Part shown: one piece after another, positions 25,642 through 33,800 of the stretch
How positions within the stretch are numbered: the stretch's first letter is position 1
How the letters are laid out: every line of letters starts with the position of its first letter
Source of the DNA: JBFXAF01 sp050184585
GTDB lineage: Bacteria > Pseudomonadota > Alphaproteobacteria > Rhizobiales > Rhizobiaceae
Length of the DNA stretch: 64,000 nucleotides
Reading direction: 5' to 3'
NCBI GenBank assembly: GCA_050184585.1
Contig: JBFXAF010000006.1
Span: 1-64,000, forward strand
Program-made: the position numbers and the translations under genes
Notes under the pieces: generated by a model
What the model saw: only the letters and a program-made list of their open reading frames with translations
What the model was told of the DNA's origin: nothing
Database searches by the model: none

Positions 25642-26646
25642 CTAAGTTTGGCCCAAAGCGACCCTCTGGCAACGTGAAGACACCGGACAGAAGGCATTTT
25701 GGCACCGATCCCGATCATCGATCCGGTTGCCGTTGCAGATGTTCCAGCCTGACTGAGCGCAGAACGACCAGATCGCGTGTTGCACGAAGCGCGGGAAGTT
25801 TTGGGGATAGCCCTCACCGTACCGTCTGGCGTCGATCTGAGCCGCGAGTTCCTCGATCACGGCCGCGCAACCGCCGAGACCGTAACAGGCTGGACCATAA
25901 GCATGTGGTCGGCCGTGGCCATGGAGAATGCCGGTGCGGTGCAGGAAATTGTGCACCAGCGTGTCGACGGCGATCATGGACGCACCAGCAGTCACCCAGC
26001 GCTCGCGGTCTGGATCGGCGCCAAGCAGCAGGTCTGCGAACGCCATGGACAGGACCTTGTTGGAAACTCCGAAGATGTTGCCGAGCGGTTCGAGCAGCGC
26101 ATCCCGCATTGCCACCGCACGACTTGCGCCACCGTCATCGGCTTCCTCCAACCGCTTGTCGATCCAGCCCACCAGATCGCCGTCGCAGACATCGCGAATG
26201 AACAGGAACAGCGAGTAGGCCGATTGCGATAGGCGTCCGTTGCGGAAGGGATGAACGGGGAGAGGACATGAGCCCATCAGTTCCGGTTCGGCGCAGGTCT
26301 GGGCCATGCGTCTGTAGCTGCAATCCGCGAAGGACCAGTAGCATCGCAATTTTGTGCAGGAGCACGACTTGGATAGAACAGACGTCAGGTCGGCGAAAGA
26401 TGCCGCGCCATGGGTCTCGATGAACCGGCTCGCCGCGGTGTCTGAGACGCCCTGGTACTGGAAGACTCCGACCAACCAGTCGAACAGGGATGCGCTGTCA
26501 TGCCTGCCCACTGCCTCGCCGAGGCGAGCAAGTTCCGCTGTACTCGGAACATAGCTGAGGAGGTTTCCCCTATGCAGCCGAAGCGGCGTACTGACGATAT
26601 CGAGCGCGCACCTCCAAGCCGACGATGATTTTCTCGTAGCCGCCAT
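25642..26646 (-). CDS. Cys-rich protein with HhH-GPD glycosylase-like features
   Basis: A 334-aa protein I cannot place with certainty. Residues 191-200 (IFGVSNKVLS) resemble the helix-hairpin-helix GVGRK of endonuclease III, with Lys197 at the catalytic-lysine place. VDTLVHNFLHR (227-237) resembles the VDTHV..R motif, with Asp228 as the catalytic aspartate. A C-terminal Cys group (304, 315, 320, 326) is reminiscent of, though spaced differently from, the iron-sulfur loop of that family. A further Cys cluster lies at 95-127. These points suggest a divergent DNA glycosylase/AP-lyase or a nuclease-dead relative. The ATG at 26646 follows AGGT; a TTG at 26697 is possible. Without a profile search the assignment is tentative. 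Confidence 0.55.
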   Translation of the reverse strand: MAATRKSSSAWRCALDIVSTPLRLHRGNLLSYVPSTAELARLGEAVGRHDSASLFDWLVGVFQYQGVSDTAASRFIETHGAASFADLTSVLSKSCSCTKLRCYWSFADCSYRRMAQTCAEPELMGSCPLPVHPFRNGRLSQSAYSLFLFIRDVCDGDLVGWIDKRLEEADDGGASRAVAMRDALLEPLGNIFGVSNKVLSMAFADLLLGADPDRERWVTAGASMIAVDTLVHNFLHRTGILHGHGRPHAYGPACYGLGGCAAVIEELAAQIDARRYGEGYPQNFPRFVQHAIWSFCAQSGWNICNGNRIDDRDRCQNAFCPVSSRCQRVALGQT

Positions 26647-26883
26647 GGTGACCTGCCAAATCGGCAGGGCTAGCGCGGCCTCAATAGCCGGCGTCAAGGC
26701 GCATCTTCGTCACGCAACGCGATGGTTCCGGACGATGTGTCCGATCTGGTGGGCGCTTGCTCTCTTGCTATCGCTCCGACAACCGACATACTCGTGCAAC
26801 TCACCTGCAAGGGTGAGCGGGAGGATTGTTGTGCACGCAGGTGACAGGTCGCCGTCAGCTGACCTTTTTTCCGGTCAGCGATA

Positions 26884-28878
26884 ATGACGCAGCGCCGGTT
26901 TCCGGCTCGACAGACCCTGTTGGCGCTCATCATTGCCGCAGTCCTGCCGCTCTGGCTTTTGGCCGCGGTCCTCTCGATCCGCTACGCGCTTGCTGAACGG
27001 ACGAGGTTCGAAGAGCGAGCCATCGAAGTGGCTCGCCAGGTTTCGCTTGTCATTGAATCCGAACTTGCCAGCGAGGGTGCCGTCCTCAACGCGCTTGCGC
27101 AGACAGAGGAACTGAGGCGCGGTGATCTTGCCGCTAGCCATTCGCAGGCCTTACGCCTGACACGCGGCTTGGAGCGATCGATTCTGCTGATGGACCAGAG
27201 CGGCCGGCAGATGTTCAACACGCAGCTGCCGTTTGACGCTCCACTACCGGCCGCGATCCCGTTCACCGACAGCGAGAAAGCGGCGCTCGTCGCAGGCAGG
27301 ACGGTCATCACCGACGTGTTCCAGGATCCGCTATCGAGTGGGTTCAGGGTTGCGGTGGTGATGCCGTTTGCCGGCCCTGCGGGGGAAGCATGGCTGCTCG
27401 CCATGAGCGTGCCCACGTCACGCATCCTCGCGGTGATGCTGCCCGCGGTTCCCCAGAACTGGACGGTGGCCGTCGGCGATGGCAAGGGCGCCTACGTCAC
27501 CCGCTCGCAATTGCACGACCAGATGACCGGACAGCCCGGCCTTCCGGGATATGTGAACCAGGTGGTGGGACGGTCGGGGACGTTCACGGCAAAGAATTTT
27601 CAAGGCGATACGCTGCTCGCAGGCTACTACCGGTCGCAGGTCTCGAACTGGTTCTACACCGCGAATATCCTGCTGTCGGTGGTCCAGGCACCCCTCATAC
27701 GCTCGCTGTTATGGAGCGGTGCGCTCGCGCTTGTGGCTCTTGCCATCTCAGCCAGCCTGGCCTTCGTCGTCGGGAGGGGGTTCGCAGGCGCGACGGCCGG
27801 TCTTGCGAACAGAGCCGCCGCTCTCGGCCGCGGCGAACCAGTCAAACCCCTCGATACTCGTATGGAAGAGTTTGCAAGCGTCGCCGACGAGCTATGCCGT
27901 GCCGAGCAGGCCATAACCGAACGGCGCAAGGAACTTCAGGCGGTGCTCGATACGGCGCCCGCCGCCGTCTGGTTCACGCATGACCCGAAGGCGCTGGAGG
28001 TGATCCGCAATCGCTATGCCGCACGGCTGATGGGAATATCGGATCAGGAAGGCTTCGATTTACCCGGTCAGGTCGTCGAAACGACAGCCTACAAGGACGG
28101 GCAGGTGGTGGGCCGTGAGGAACGCCCGCTAACACGCGCCATGCGTGGCGAGATCACCGAGAATCAGGAATATACCTATGTCGTCCTCGACGGTGCACGA
28201 CGAACCCTGCTGACCAGTGCCCGCCCGATCTTGGACGACGACGGTAACATCGCCGGCGCAGTGCAGGTCAGCCTCGACATCTCCGAGCGCAAGCGCGCTG
28301 AGGAACAGCGCCGGCTCCTCGTCAACGAACTCAACCATCGCGTCAAGAATACGCTGGCGGTCGTTCAATCGGTTGTGTCGCAAACGCTGAGGAGCGCTGC
28401 TGGTGTGAAGGACGCCGATAAGGTGATAGCCGCCCGCCTCCAGTCGCTGGCGCGAGCCCATGACCTCCTGACGAAGGAAAGCTGGACCGGCGCGACTTTG
28501 GCCGATGTGATGACAGCCGCAGTCGGCGCCGGCGCTCCGATGGCCAGGGTTACCATCCAAGGCCAACATGTATGGCTGAATTCGAGCCTCGCTCTGTCCT
28601 TCGCTATGATCGGTCACGAACTAACGACGAACGCCACCAAATATGGCGCGCTGTGCAACGAGACAGGCAGGGTTTCGATCACGTGGCAGGTCCAGGACGG
28701 CCGGCTGACGTTGGAATGGCGCGAGACCGGTGGCCCTCCTGCCCGGCAGCCCGAGCGGATGGGGTTTGGCCTGCGCATGATCCGCGGCGTTCTCGAGGGA
28801 TCGGCGGGTGCAAAGGCGTCGACCGAGTTCACCGAGCAAGGTCTGGTCGCCACGTTCGAACTCGACCTTCCTGCGTAA
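26884..28878 (+). CDS. HWE-family sensor histidine kinase
   Basis: A 664-aa membrane sensor kinase. Transmembrane segment 1 is at ~10-32 and segment 2 at ~283-305, enclosing a ~250-residue periplasmic (dCache-like) sensor region. A HAMP-like stretch, then a PAS domain (~350-470) follows. The phosphoacceptor box is ELNHRVKNTLAVVQ, the N box GHELTTNATKYGAL carries the HWE-type histidine, and the WxE of the G1 region is LEWRETGG. HWE kinases in alphaproteobacteria commonly feed the general stress response or light/redox signalling. No response regulator is adjacent, so the partner is encoded elsewhere. It is divergent from the glycosylase-like gene with ~240 bases between starts. Confidence 0.9.
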   Translation: MTQRRFPARQTLLALIIAAVLPLWLLAAVLSIRYALAERTRFEERAIEVARQVSLVIESELASEGAVLNALAQTEELRRGDLAASHSQALRLTRGLERSILLMDQSGRQMFNTQLPFDAPLPAAIPFTDSEKAALVAGRTVITDVFQDPLSSGFRVAVVMPFAGPAGEAWLLAMSVPTSRILAVMLPAVPQNWTVAVGDGKGAYVTRSQLHDQMTGQPGLPGYVNQVVGRSGTFTAKNFQGDTLLAGYYRSQVSNWFYTANILLSVVQAPLIRSLLWSGALALVALAISASLAFVVGRGFAGATAGLANRAAALGRGEPVKPLDTRMEEFASVADELCRAEQAITERRKELQAVLDTAPAAVWFTHDPKALEVIRNRYAARLMGISDQEGFDLPGQVVETTAYKDGQVVGREERPLTRAMRGEITENQEYTYVVLDGARRTLLTSARPILDDDGNIAGAVQVSLDISERKRAEEQRRLLVNELNHRVKNTLAVVQSVVSQTLRSAAGVKDADKVIAARLQSLARAHDLLTKESWTGATLADVMTAAVGAGAPMARVTIQGQHVWLNSSLALSFAMIGHELTTNATKYGALCNETGRVSITWQVQDGRLTLEWRETGGPPARQPERMGFGLRMIRGVLEGSAGAKASTEFTEQGLVATFELDLPA

Positions 28879-28938
28879 AGTTTCTTAGCCCTTCGTTCGC
28901 TTCTCATCGCTATTACTGTGGTGTGGGAAGGGGAACGC

Positions 28939-29055
28939 GTGGCTTACAACTGGAATCGGGCGCCGACATTTTGGGAGCGCCATCGTCAACGACTCTTGAT
29001 CGCACTGCTTGTCGTGGTGTTCAGCACAGCGGTCGGCGCCAGTCTAATCGCCTGA
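28939..29055 (+). CDS. Possible 38-residue single-span membrane protein
   Basis: A short frame starting with GTG at 28939, preceded by AAGGGGAA at close spacing. The product has a charged N-terminus (YNWNRAPTFWERHRQR) and one membrane segment (LLIALLVVVFSTAVGASLIA). A clean basic-then-hydrophobic layout and a fitting ribosome site support it, but the length gives little statistical weight. An in-frame GTG at 28921 would add six residues. Confidence 0.4.
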   Translation: MAYNWNRAPTFWERHRQRLLIALLVVVFSTAVGASLIA

Positions 29056-29077
29056 CCTGAAATGCTGGAAGCAGTTG

Positions 29078-29467
29078 CTACGGCTCCTCCCTGTCTCGCG
29101 GGTACTGCACTGCGCCGGGATGGGCATCGAGCCAGTTCTCGCGGCGGACGATCCAGAGTTCGTAGTCGAGCGTCAGGTCACTCGGAACTGCATCGAAGGA
29201 ACCGACCATGAGCTCGGCTTCGTCTTCTCTGAGGTGAACCACCCGAGAGCCGCATTTACGGCAGAAGGAGCGACCGTCGAACGACGACAGCCTGCCCTTG
29301 CCCGTCAAAGCAGACCGGGGCCACACCGCGAAGAAGCTGAATGCGCTGCCGCTGGTCCGCCGACAGTCTTGGCAATGGCACCGCCCAACGCGAAGTGGCT
29401 TGCCGCGTACAACGAAGCGAACCGCGCCACAGAGGCATCCACCTGAACGCTCAACGTCTTGCGGCAC
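29078..29467 (-). CDS. GFA/CENP-V family zinc protein
   Basis: A 129-aa protein of the glutathione-dependent formaldehyde-activating (GFA/Mss4-like) fold. The zinc ligands are visible as GGCLCGAVRF (~9-18), RCHCQDCRRTSG (~29-40) and FCRKCGSR (~68-75). The usual SxxKxxRxFC element is represented by GRLSSFDGRSFCRKCG. Members bind zinc; a few react with glutathione adducts, but most have no proven substrate. The gene stands alone, between a small possible membrane protein and another minus-strand small gene. Length is normal for the family. Confidence 0.88.
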   Translation of the reverse strand: MPQDVERSGGCLCGAVRFVVRGKPLRVGRCHCQDCRRTSGSAFSFFAVWPRSALTGKGRLSSFDGRSFCRKCGSRVVHLREDEAELMVGSFDAVPSDLTLDYELWIVRRENWLDAHPGAVQYPRDREEP

Positions 29468-29473
29468 AGGCCC

Positions 29474-29668
29474 TCACATGTTGCTGGCAATGTCGGTCGG
29501 GGGACGCTTCGGCACGTACGGCCGCGGCTGCCGCTGTCGAGGAACGCGTTTCGCGTCGGAACTTTTCGCTACGCTGTCGCTCACAGCGCGTTGCGGCAAC
29601 TTCCTGGCCAGGCGGTTCTTGAGCCACGACGGACCAAGTTCGGCGAGCAAACTCTGGATGCGGTTCAT
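29474..29668 (-). CDS. Small basic hypothetical protein
   Basis: A 64-aa frame with an excellent ribosome site (GGGGAGG five bases before the ATG at 29668). The product is strongly basic and Arg/Lys/Pro-rich (KRVPRQRQPRPYVPKRPP) after a short amphipathic start (MNRIQSLLAELGPSWLKNRL). It ends six bases before the GFA gene on the same strand. No family is recognised. Its composition would suit nucleic-acid binding, but this is only a guess. Confidence 0.45.
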   Translation of the reverse strand: MNRIQSLLAELGPSWLKNRLARKLPQRAVSDSVAKSSDAKRVPRQRQPRPYVPKRPPTDIASNM

Positions 29669-30180
29669 AATGTCCTCCCCAAGAAAAACTCACGGAGGAT
29701 CACCCCGTTCCAGCACTCACAAGGCAAAATCGACCCGTCAATCAAGCGCCCTGGCATTGGAGGAGGCCGGCCCGCCAATCGTAGAGGGTTGCTGTGTGGC
29801 GCCTCCCGACAGCAGCAGGATTCCCGCGCGGTCAGCGCTGCTTGCAGGAATTGGGCATTGCCGTGATCAGCGAGAGCAAGGATGGGCTGCAACGCGATAA
29901 GCGTCGTCCTCACCTCGCTTTTGCTGTCGGAACGTCGCCGTCGTAACCGGTCGCCAATAGCCGGAGGTCAAGCGGTCCTGAAGAGCGAACATTTCGTCTT
30001 ACATGCCGCAGTATGCAGCTAAGTGGCGCACCTGGCGGAACCGACTGCGTCGTTTGCGGCCAAAAGTCAAACACGTCAAGAAATCCAAGAAAGAAGTCAG
30101 ATGGTAGTGAATTGCGATAGGGCGCCGTGGAGCAAATACCAATTGGGTAGCGGCGAATGGTTCGCCTGAAGGAGGACGAC
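29669..30180. other. 510-base region with no well-supported gene
   Basis: A minus-strand 82-codon frame (29665-29913, GTG start) overlaps the next gene's ATG as ATGA and includes CCC-type cysteine runs, but it has no ribosome site or known domain. The rest shows several runs of A+T-richer sequence. The 3' end holds GGAGGACGAC, the ribosome binding site for the gene at 30181. Confidence 0.3.
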
Positions 30181-30528
30181 ATGTCTGCTCGCACAGCCGC
30201 AAAGCGCTTCAAACTCCGCGACAACGAACCCAAGGCTCAGTTGATGCACGAAGAGCAAGCGACGGCCAATATCTCCCACCTCATGCGGGAAATTGCGATC
30301 ACTGTAGACGGATGGATTACAAGAGGAAATGAGCTGGGGATCGGAATTACATATGACTACGCACCTGCCGACCTGGACATGGACCCGGATGCGGCTGGCG
30401 AGCGTTTTGCTACCATCACCATCTGCACACGCCAACCGCAAGATCTCATTTTTGCCATCAACGATTTCGGCTTTGAAAGAGAGCTGGATAGGGAATGGCA
30501 CATTCACGCGGAAAGGCAGTTGCCCTGA
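30181..30528 (+). CDS. Hypothetical protein
   Basis: A 115-aa soluble protein. The ATG at 30181 has GGAGG five bases upstream and is preferred to an ATG eight codons earlier. The sequence has a charged helical N-terminal part (AAKRFKLRDNEPKAQLMHEE), then an acidic middle (YAPADLDMDPDAAGERFATI) and an alternating C-terminal part. No motif is recognised. A strong hairpin lies downstream between it and the convergent gene at 30655-31218. Codon use and local composition look different from the tightly packed metabolic operons, fitting an accessory origin. Confidence 0.55.
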   Translation: MSARTAAKRFKLRDNEPKAQLMHEEQATANISHLMREIAITVDGWITRGNELGIGITYDYAPADLDMDPDAAGERFATITICTRQPQDLIFAINDFGFERELDREWHIHAERQLP

Positions 30529-30609
30529 AAGCAGCGCGCAGGCAGGCGGATCGTATAGAAAAAAGGAAATCCGCCTTCGAAGTGTTGCTGACCTTACGAT
30601 GTCGCTCAA

Positions 30610-30645
30610 GCCGGCTGTGCCTCAATTGAGAGGATCACAGCCGGC
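30610..30645. terminator. Bidirectional hairpin between convergent genes
   Basis: GCCGGCTGTG (30610-30619) and CACAGCCGGC (30636-30645) form a perfect 10-bp stem. The loop itself contains the palindrome CTCAATTGAG. It lies between genes ending at 30528 (plus) and 30655 (minus). There is no long T tract, so it may stop transcription weakly in each direction or protect mRNA ends. Confidence 0.5.
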
Positions 30646-30654
30646 GCGTCGCAG

Positions 30655-31218
30655 TTAGTTTAGACGCTGAGTCCGACTTTCTTCCTCCCCGTGTGCTTCA
30701 GGCGCAAATGGCTCCTGAGGCCACATGTCGATGGCCATTGCCACGCGGATGCGGGTGCCGTGCGATATCCTCAATCGGTTCGTGCTCTTCACCACCACTC
30801 CCCCCGATGACACTTCGAATACGATGCGATCATCAATATATGAATATCGGAAAAGTACGGCCAAGAAATGCTGAATCGGAATCAGCATATCGCAAAACAA
30901 CCAAGGACCGAATATCGCAGCGATGCATTCATTCAATGCCCCATTTGCTTCGATCATTTGGCCCTCGGCCCTCCCTTCAAGCTCATCGGCTTGATCGTCA
31001 GCGTCCAGATCCAGTTCCCTCCCTTCGGATCGCTGCAACTCGGGTTGGTTGGGGTCAGAGGTTCGTCCAACCAGGTCGTAGCTCTTGAAGTCCCTTGTTA
31101 ATCCTTCCAGGATGTCTATGCCGTCCGAGGACATCATGGTTTGTGGGCCACTTTCCAAGAATGTCCGGAGGATCCAATCAAGCAACTCATTGCGCGTGGT
31201 TATTAGCTTCATATTCAT
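30655..31218 (-). CDS. Hypothetical protein
   Basis: A 187-aa protein starting at ATG 31218 (or ATG 31212); the ribosome site is weak. A highly acidic central section (GRELDLDADDQADELEGRAE) separates an N-terminal helical part (NELLDWILRTFLESGPQT) from a hydrophobic stretch (NECIAAIFGPWLFCDMLIPI) and a beta-like end. I recognise no family. It is convergent with the 115-aa gene and divergent from the 345-aa gene at 31400, all in a block of unrelated single genes that reads as accessory DNA. Confidence 0.5.
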   Translation of the reverse strand: MNMKLITTRNELLDWILRTFLESGPQTMMSSDGIDILEGLTRDFKSYDLVGRTSDPNQPELQRSEGRELDLDADDQADELEGRAEGQMIEANGALNECIAAIFGPWLFCDMLIPIQHFLAVLFRYSYIDDRIVFEVSSGGVVVKSTNRLRISHGTRIRVAMAIDMWPQEPFAPEAHGEEESRTQRLN

Positions 31219-31399
31219 TATCCATCAATGACCGCGCTCTGCGGTACCAAGCGCATTGGCACCGCGCGCGCAGTTATGGTCTTTGCGACGTGCTGGAATC
31301 GAAGCTACATGGGTCAGCAAACCCACACTTTTCCACGCGACATAGGTCGGCCATTGTTTCGAACTCCGGCGAATATGTTGTCTACGCATCGGTGGCAGG

Positions 31400-32437
31400 A
31401 TGACAATCATTGGCGCAGGCGAGATTGCTGTCAGCGATCTGCGGAAAATCGTCGGGCCACGTTTCTCTGTGACGCGCGCGATCACGGTGCTCTCCGAACC
31501 CAACCTTCATGAACGCTACAGAGAGCTGTTGGGGGCTGCGTTCGCCGCCTGGGTGGTGCGAACAGAAAGCGGGAGGTTCTTCATCCACGATCGCGGTGCC
31601 CGGGAACGGGCGGCGTTGCCGCCCAAGGACTTTAGGCAGCACGCGGTCTCCGTGCAATTGCGTGGAATGCTCGCGCGAGCGCAGCGACAGGATCGAGAAC
31701 CCAGGGAGGAGGACGACCCAGACTATTCTGTGCCTACGAAATTGCGTTCTCGGGTGCTTTCAATTGTTGGCGACCCTCGGACCCAGCCCGACGCCCTCGG
31801 GGAGACCGAATTGCATGAGGCTTGGCTATCGATGACTGAAGGGCTTGCGGAGTTCGCGACAATGGTAGCCATCGTGCATTTCATTCAGGTCCGCTTCCCT
31901 GCACCAAGATTCAAGCGCGGCTCAATTCTCGCAGCGTCGGAATTGCTCTGTAAGGTGAGGTTTAAGGTGGGCGCGCGCGGTGCGGATGCAGCGGAAGGCA
32001 ATGGCGAACCTTTTAACCGTCATGAGAAGCCAGTTAGCGCGACCCCTGATGCGTCGGACCTCAACAGGGTCGACGCCAGAAAGCTTTGGTCTCTGAAGAG
32101 AAGAACTGCCTGCTTTGTATATGCTGCAGCTCACGTCAGAACACCAGCTGGTTCACTGCTACGGTGGTTGCTCCAGGGGCCGATTCCGCTGCCAATGTAT
32201 AAGTATTTCCCGGAGTGGTTGGGCAAGGCGAGGTACGTGAAAGAACACATCATTACCCAGATGCCTGTTCTTACCGGCCCGAAGACAAGAATGACGGATC
32301 TAAGGGGGGCGCAGAAGTATGATTTTGGCGGGCTAGTTTCGGTACCTTTCGAGCCATTCCAGTTCGCTGAGGATGAGACTGACGCAATTGAGCATTATGT
32401 TGTGAAGTTGCCGCGCCAACCACGTAGGGATCGTTAG
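31400..32437 (+). CDS. Hypothetical protein upstream of replication-like module
   Basis: A 345-aa protein with no domain I can name. It begins MTIIGAGEIAVSDLRKIVGP, has a basic middle (RAQRQDREPREEDDPDY) and a C-terminal part rich in aromatic residues (GPIPLPMYKYFPEWLGKARY). The basic, mixed composition would suit a nucleic-acid-associated role. Three hairpins follow its stop, then the AlpA-like/Cys-rich/DUF927 genes on the same strand. It may belong to the same element or simply border it. The ATG is preceded by a GGTGG-type site only, so the start is uncertain. Confidence 0.5.
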   Translation: MTIIGAGEIAVSDLRKIVGPRFSVTRAITVLSEPNLHERYRELLGAAFAAWVVRTESGRFFIHDRGARERAALPPKDFRQHAVSVQLRGMLARAQRQDREPREEDDPDYSVPTKLRSRVLSIVGDPRTQPDALGETELHEAWLSMTEGLAEFATMVAIVHFIQVRFPAPRFKRGSILAASELLCKVRFKVGARGADAAEGNGEPFNRHEKPVSATPDASDLNRVDARKLWSLKRRTACFVYAAAHVRTPAGSLLRWLLQGPIPLPMYKYFPEWLGKARYVKEHIITQMPVLTGPKTRMTDLRGAQKYDFGGLVSVPFEPFQFAEDETDAIEHYVVKLPRQPRRDR

Positions 32438-32440
32438 GAC

Positions 32441-32519
32441 GGCAGCTGTAGGGGGCAGCTTCAGCTGCCATCGACATAGTCAAAGAGTGTGGGCCCGCCG
32501 GGCCACGTATCAAACGTGG
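32441..32519. repeat. Three consecutive inverted repeats ahead of the replication-like module
   Basis: Hairpin 1: GGCAGCTG (32441-32448) with CAGCTGCC (32462-32469), or alternatively GGCAGCT (32454-32460) with AGCTGCC (32463-32469). Hairpin 2: GGCCC (32492-32496) with GGGCC (32500-32504). Hairpin 3: CCACGT (32503-32508) with ACGTGG (32514-32519). They lie just after one stop and before the AlpA-like gene, where a terminator, operator or replication origin could be. Confidence 0.55.
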
Positions 32520-32564
32520 TAGCGCAATCTTAGCTCAGAGCCTCCTGATGTTTGGAGGCCAGCC

Positions 32565-32771
32565 GTGTCACTCCCAAGTGCCCCGCTTTTTCTAACGGAG
32601 CGAGAGCTCGCCCAAAGGTGGGCGCTATCAGCAAAGACTTTGCGGAACTGGCGGGTCTCAGGCCTAGGCCCTCCCTTCGTCAAGATCGGGGGTGCGGTCC
32701 GCTATTCGCTCGACGCGGTCGAAGCGTTTGAGTCTGAGCAGGCTCGTTCGAGCACGGGTGCGCGCCCGTGA
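32565..32771 (+). CDS. AlpA/excisionase-type helix-turn-helix protein
   Basis: A 68-aa protein with the MerR-like winged HTH of AlpA/Xis proteins: FLTERELAQRWALSAKTLRN, then PPFVKIGGAVRYSLDAVEAF. The GTG start at 32565 has GGAGG six bases upstream. Such proteins act as excisionases or as activators of integrase or replication genes in prophages and satellite elements. Its last four bases (GTGA) overlap the start of the next gene, so it is cotranscribed and coupled with the Cys-rich protein. No integrase gene is visible nearby. Confidence 0.85.
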   Translation: MSLPSAPLFLTERELAQRWALSAKTLRNWRVSGLGPPFVKIGGAVRYSLDAVEAFESEQARSSTGARP

Positions 32772-33622
32772 GCCTCCCATTTGGTTTCGAAACCCCGACG
32801 CAAGCGCGCCGAAGGCGTTCTTCGAAGATACGCGCGCTGCGCAACGCTGGTGGAGACGATGAAACCGCGTTGGCGCAGAAACTTGAGGGATGCCGCCCGC
32901 AACAACGCTGTGGCTCGGGCGCGTGCGACGTCTGTCTACGTATCTATAGGCTGAAGCACATCGGAGAAGGCACCCGTTTGCTCGGAAACTGCGCCGAGGT
33001 CCGCACCGTTTCCGCAACTCCTCATTGGGGGACCGCTGAGGTCGGCGAACTTTCCACCGTCGACTTGGGTTCCCGGCTAGAGCCCTATGTTCGAGGTCTG
33101 AAGCGGACGGTCCCCAGCGGGACCTTGATCATCGGCGGCGCCGACGTTTCTCTAAACACATTCGAGAACGCTGACCCCCACTGGTGCGTTCATCCGTATT
33201 TCGTGATCGGCGCCACCGACCGCGCCATCGATTGGGATGCGGTGCGGTCGTACTGCCGGCGTCACGCACCAACGGCGGATTCTGGTCGCGTTTTTCGACC
33301 GGTGCGAATCTCTCGCGCCCCAGTCCCCTCGGGCGAGTTGTCTGTCGTCCTGGGCTACGCACTCAAATCGGTCTTCTCGTGGCGGTCGGCCTACACCGAC
33401 GTCAGGAAGAAGACCGGCCGACCTTTTCGAAATAGCCGAGATCTTCCGATACCGTCGAACCGGGGCGTCGAGTTGTGGTTGTTTCTCGATCGGTACCGCA
33501 TCGCTGACCGAGTGATGCTGGCTGGCGTGCGGCGACACGGCGATGGTGCGAACTTCGTACTGCATCGGCAGCAGGTGAGTGGCGTCACGCTTAACGCGCC
33601 GAAATTCCGCCGTTCGCGCTGA
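32768..33622 (+). CDS. Cys-rich, possibly replication-initiator protein
   Basis: A 284-aa protein coupled to the AlpA-like gene by a GTGA overlap. It has a zinc-ribbon-like RCGSGACDVCLRIYR (~47-61) and a later Cys in GNCAEVR. Central sequence with HWCVHPYFVIG is reminiscent of, but does not match, the HUH motif of rolling-circle initiators. A basic tail (APKFRRSR) follows. Position between an AlpA-like regulator and a DUF927 ATPase is typical of replication modules of integrated satellites. I call it a candidate initiator only by position and Cys pattern. Confidence 0.55.
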   Translation: MSLPFGFETPTQARRRRSSKIRALRNAGGDDETALAQKLEGCRPQQRCGSGACDVCLRIYRLKHIGEGTRLLGNCAEVRTVSATPHWGTAEVGELSTVDLGSRLEPYVRGLKRTVPSGTLIIGGADVSLNTFENADPHWCVHPYFVIGATDRAIDWDAVRSYCRRHAPTADSGRVFRPVRISRAPVPSGELSVVLGYALKSVFSWRSAYTDVRKKTGRPFRNSRDLPIPSNRGVELWLFLDRYRIADRVMLAGVRRHGDGANFVLHRQQVSGVTLNAPKFRRSR

Positions 33623-33800
33623 GGGCCATGAAGATGGTCTCGGCGGCACCGTTGATGGGCGCGAACTGCGCGTTCGCAACATCCGACACTACCATTTTCA
33701 ATAACACTGCAGGTTTTGAGGTTCGCGCTCTCGGACGGCCGCGTGCCCGAGGGCCCCCTAGCACTTTCAAGGTGAGGCAAGTGAGGCAGAAGAGGCCGTT

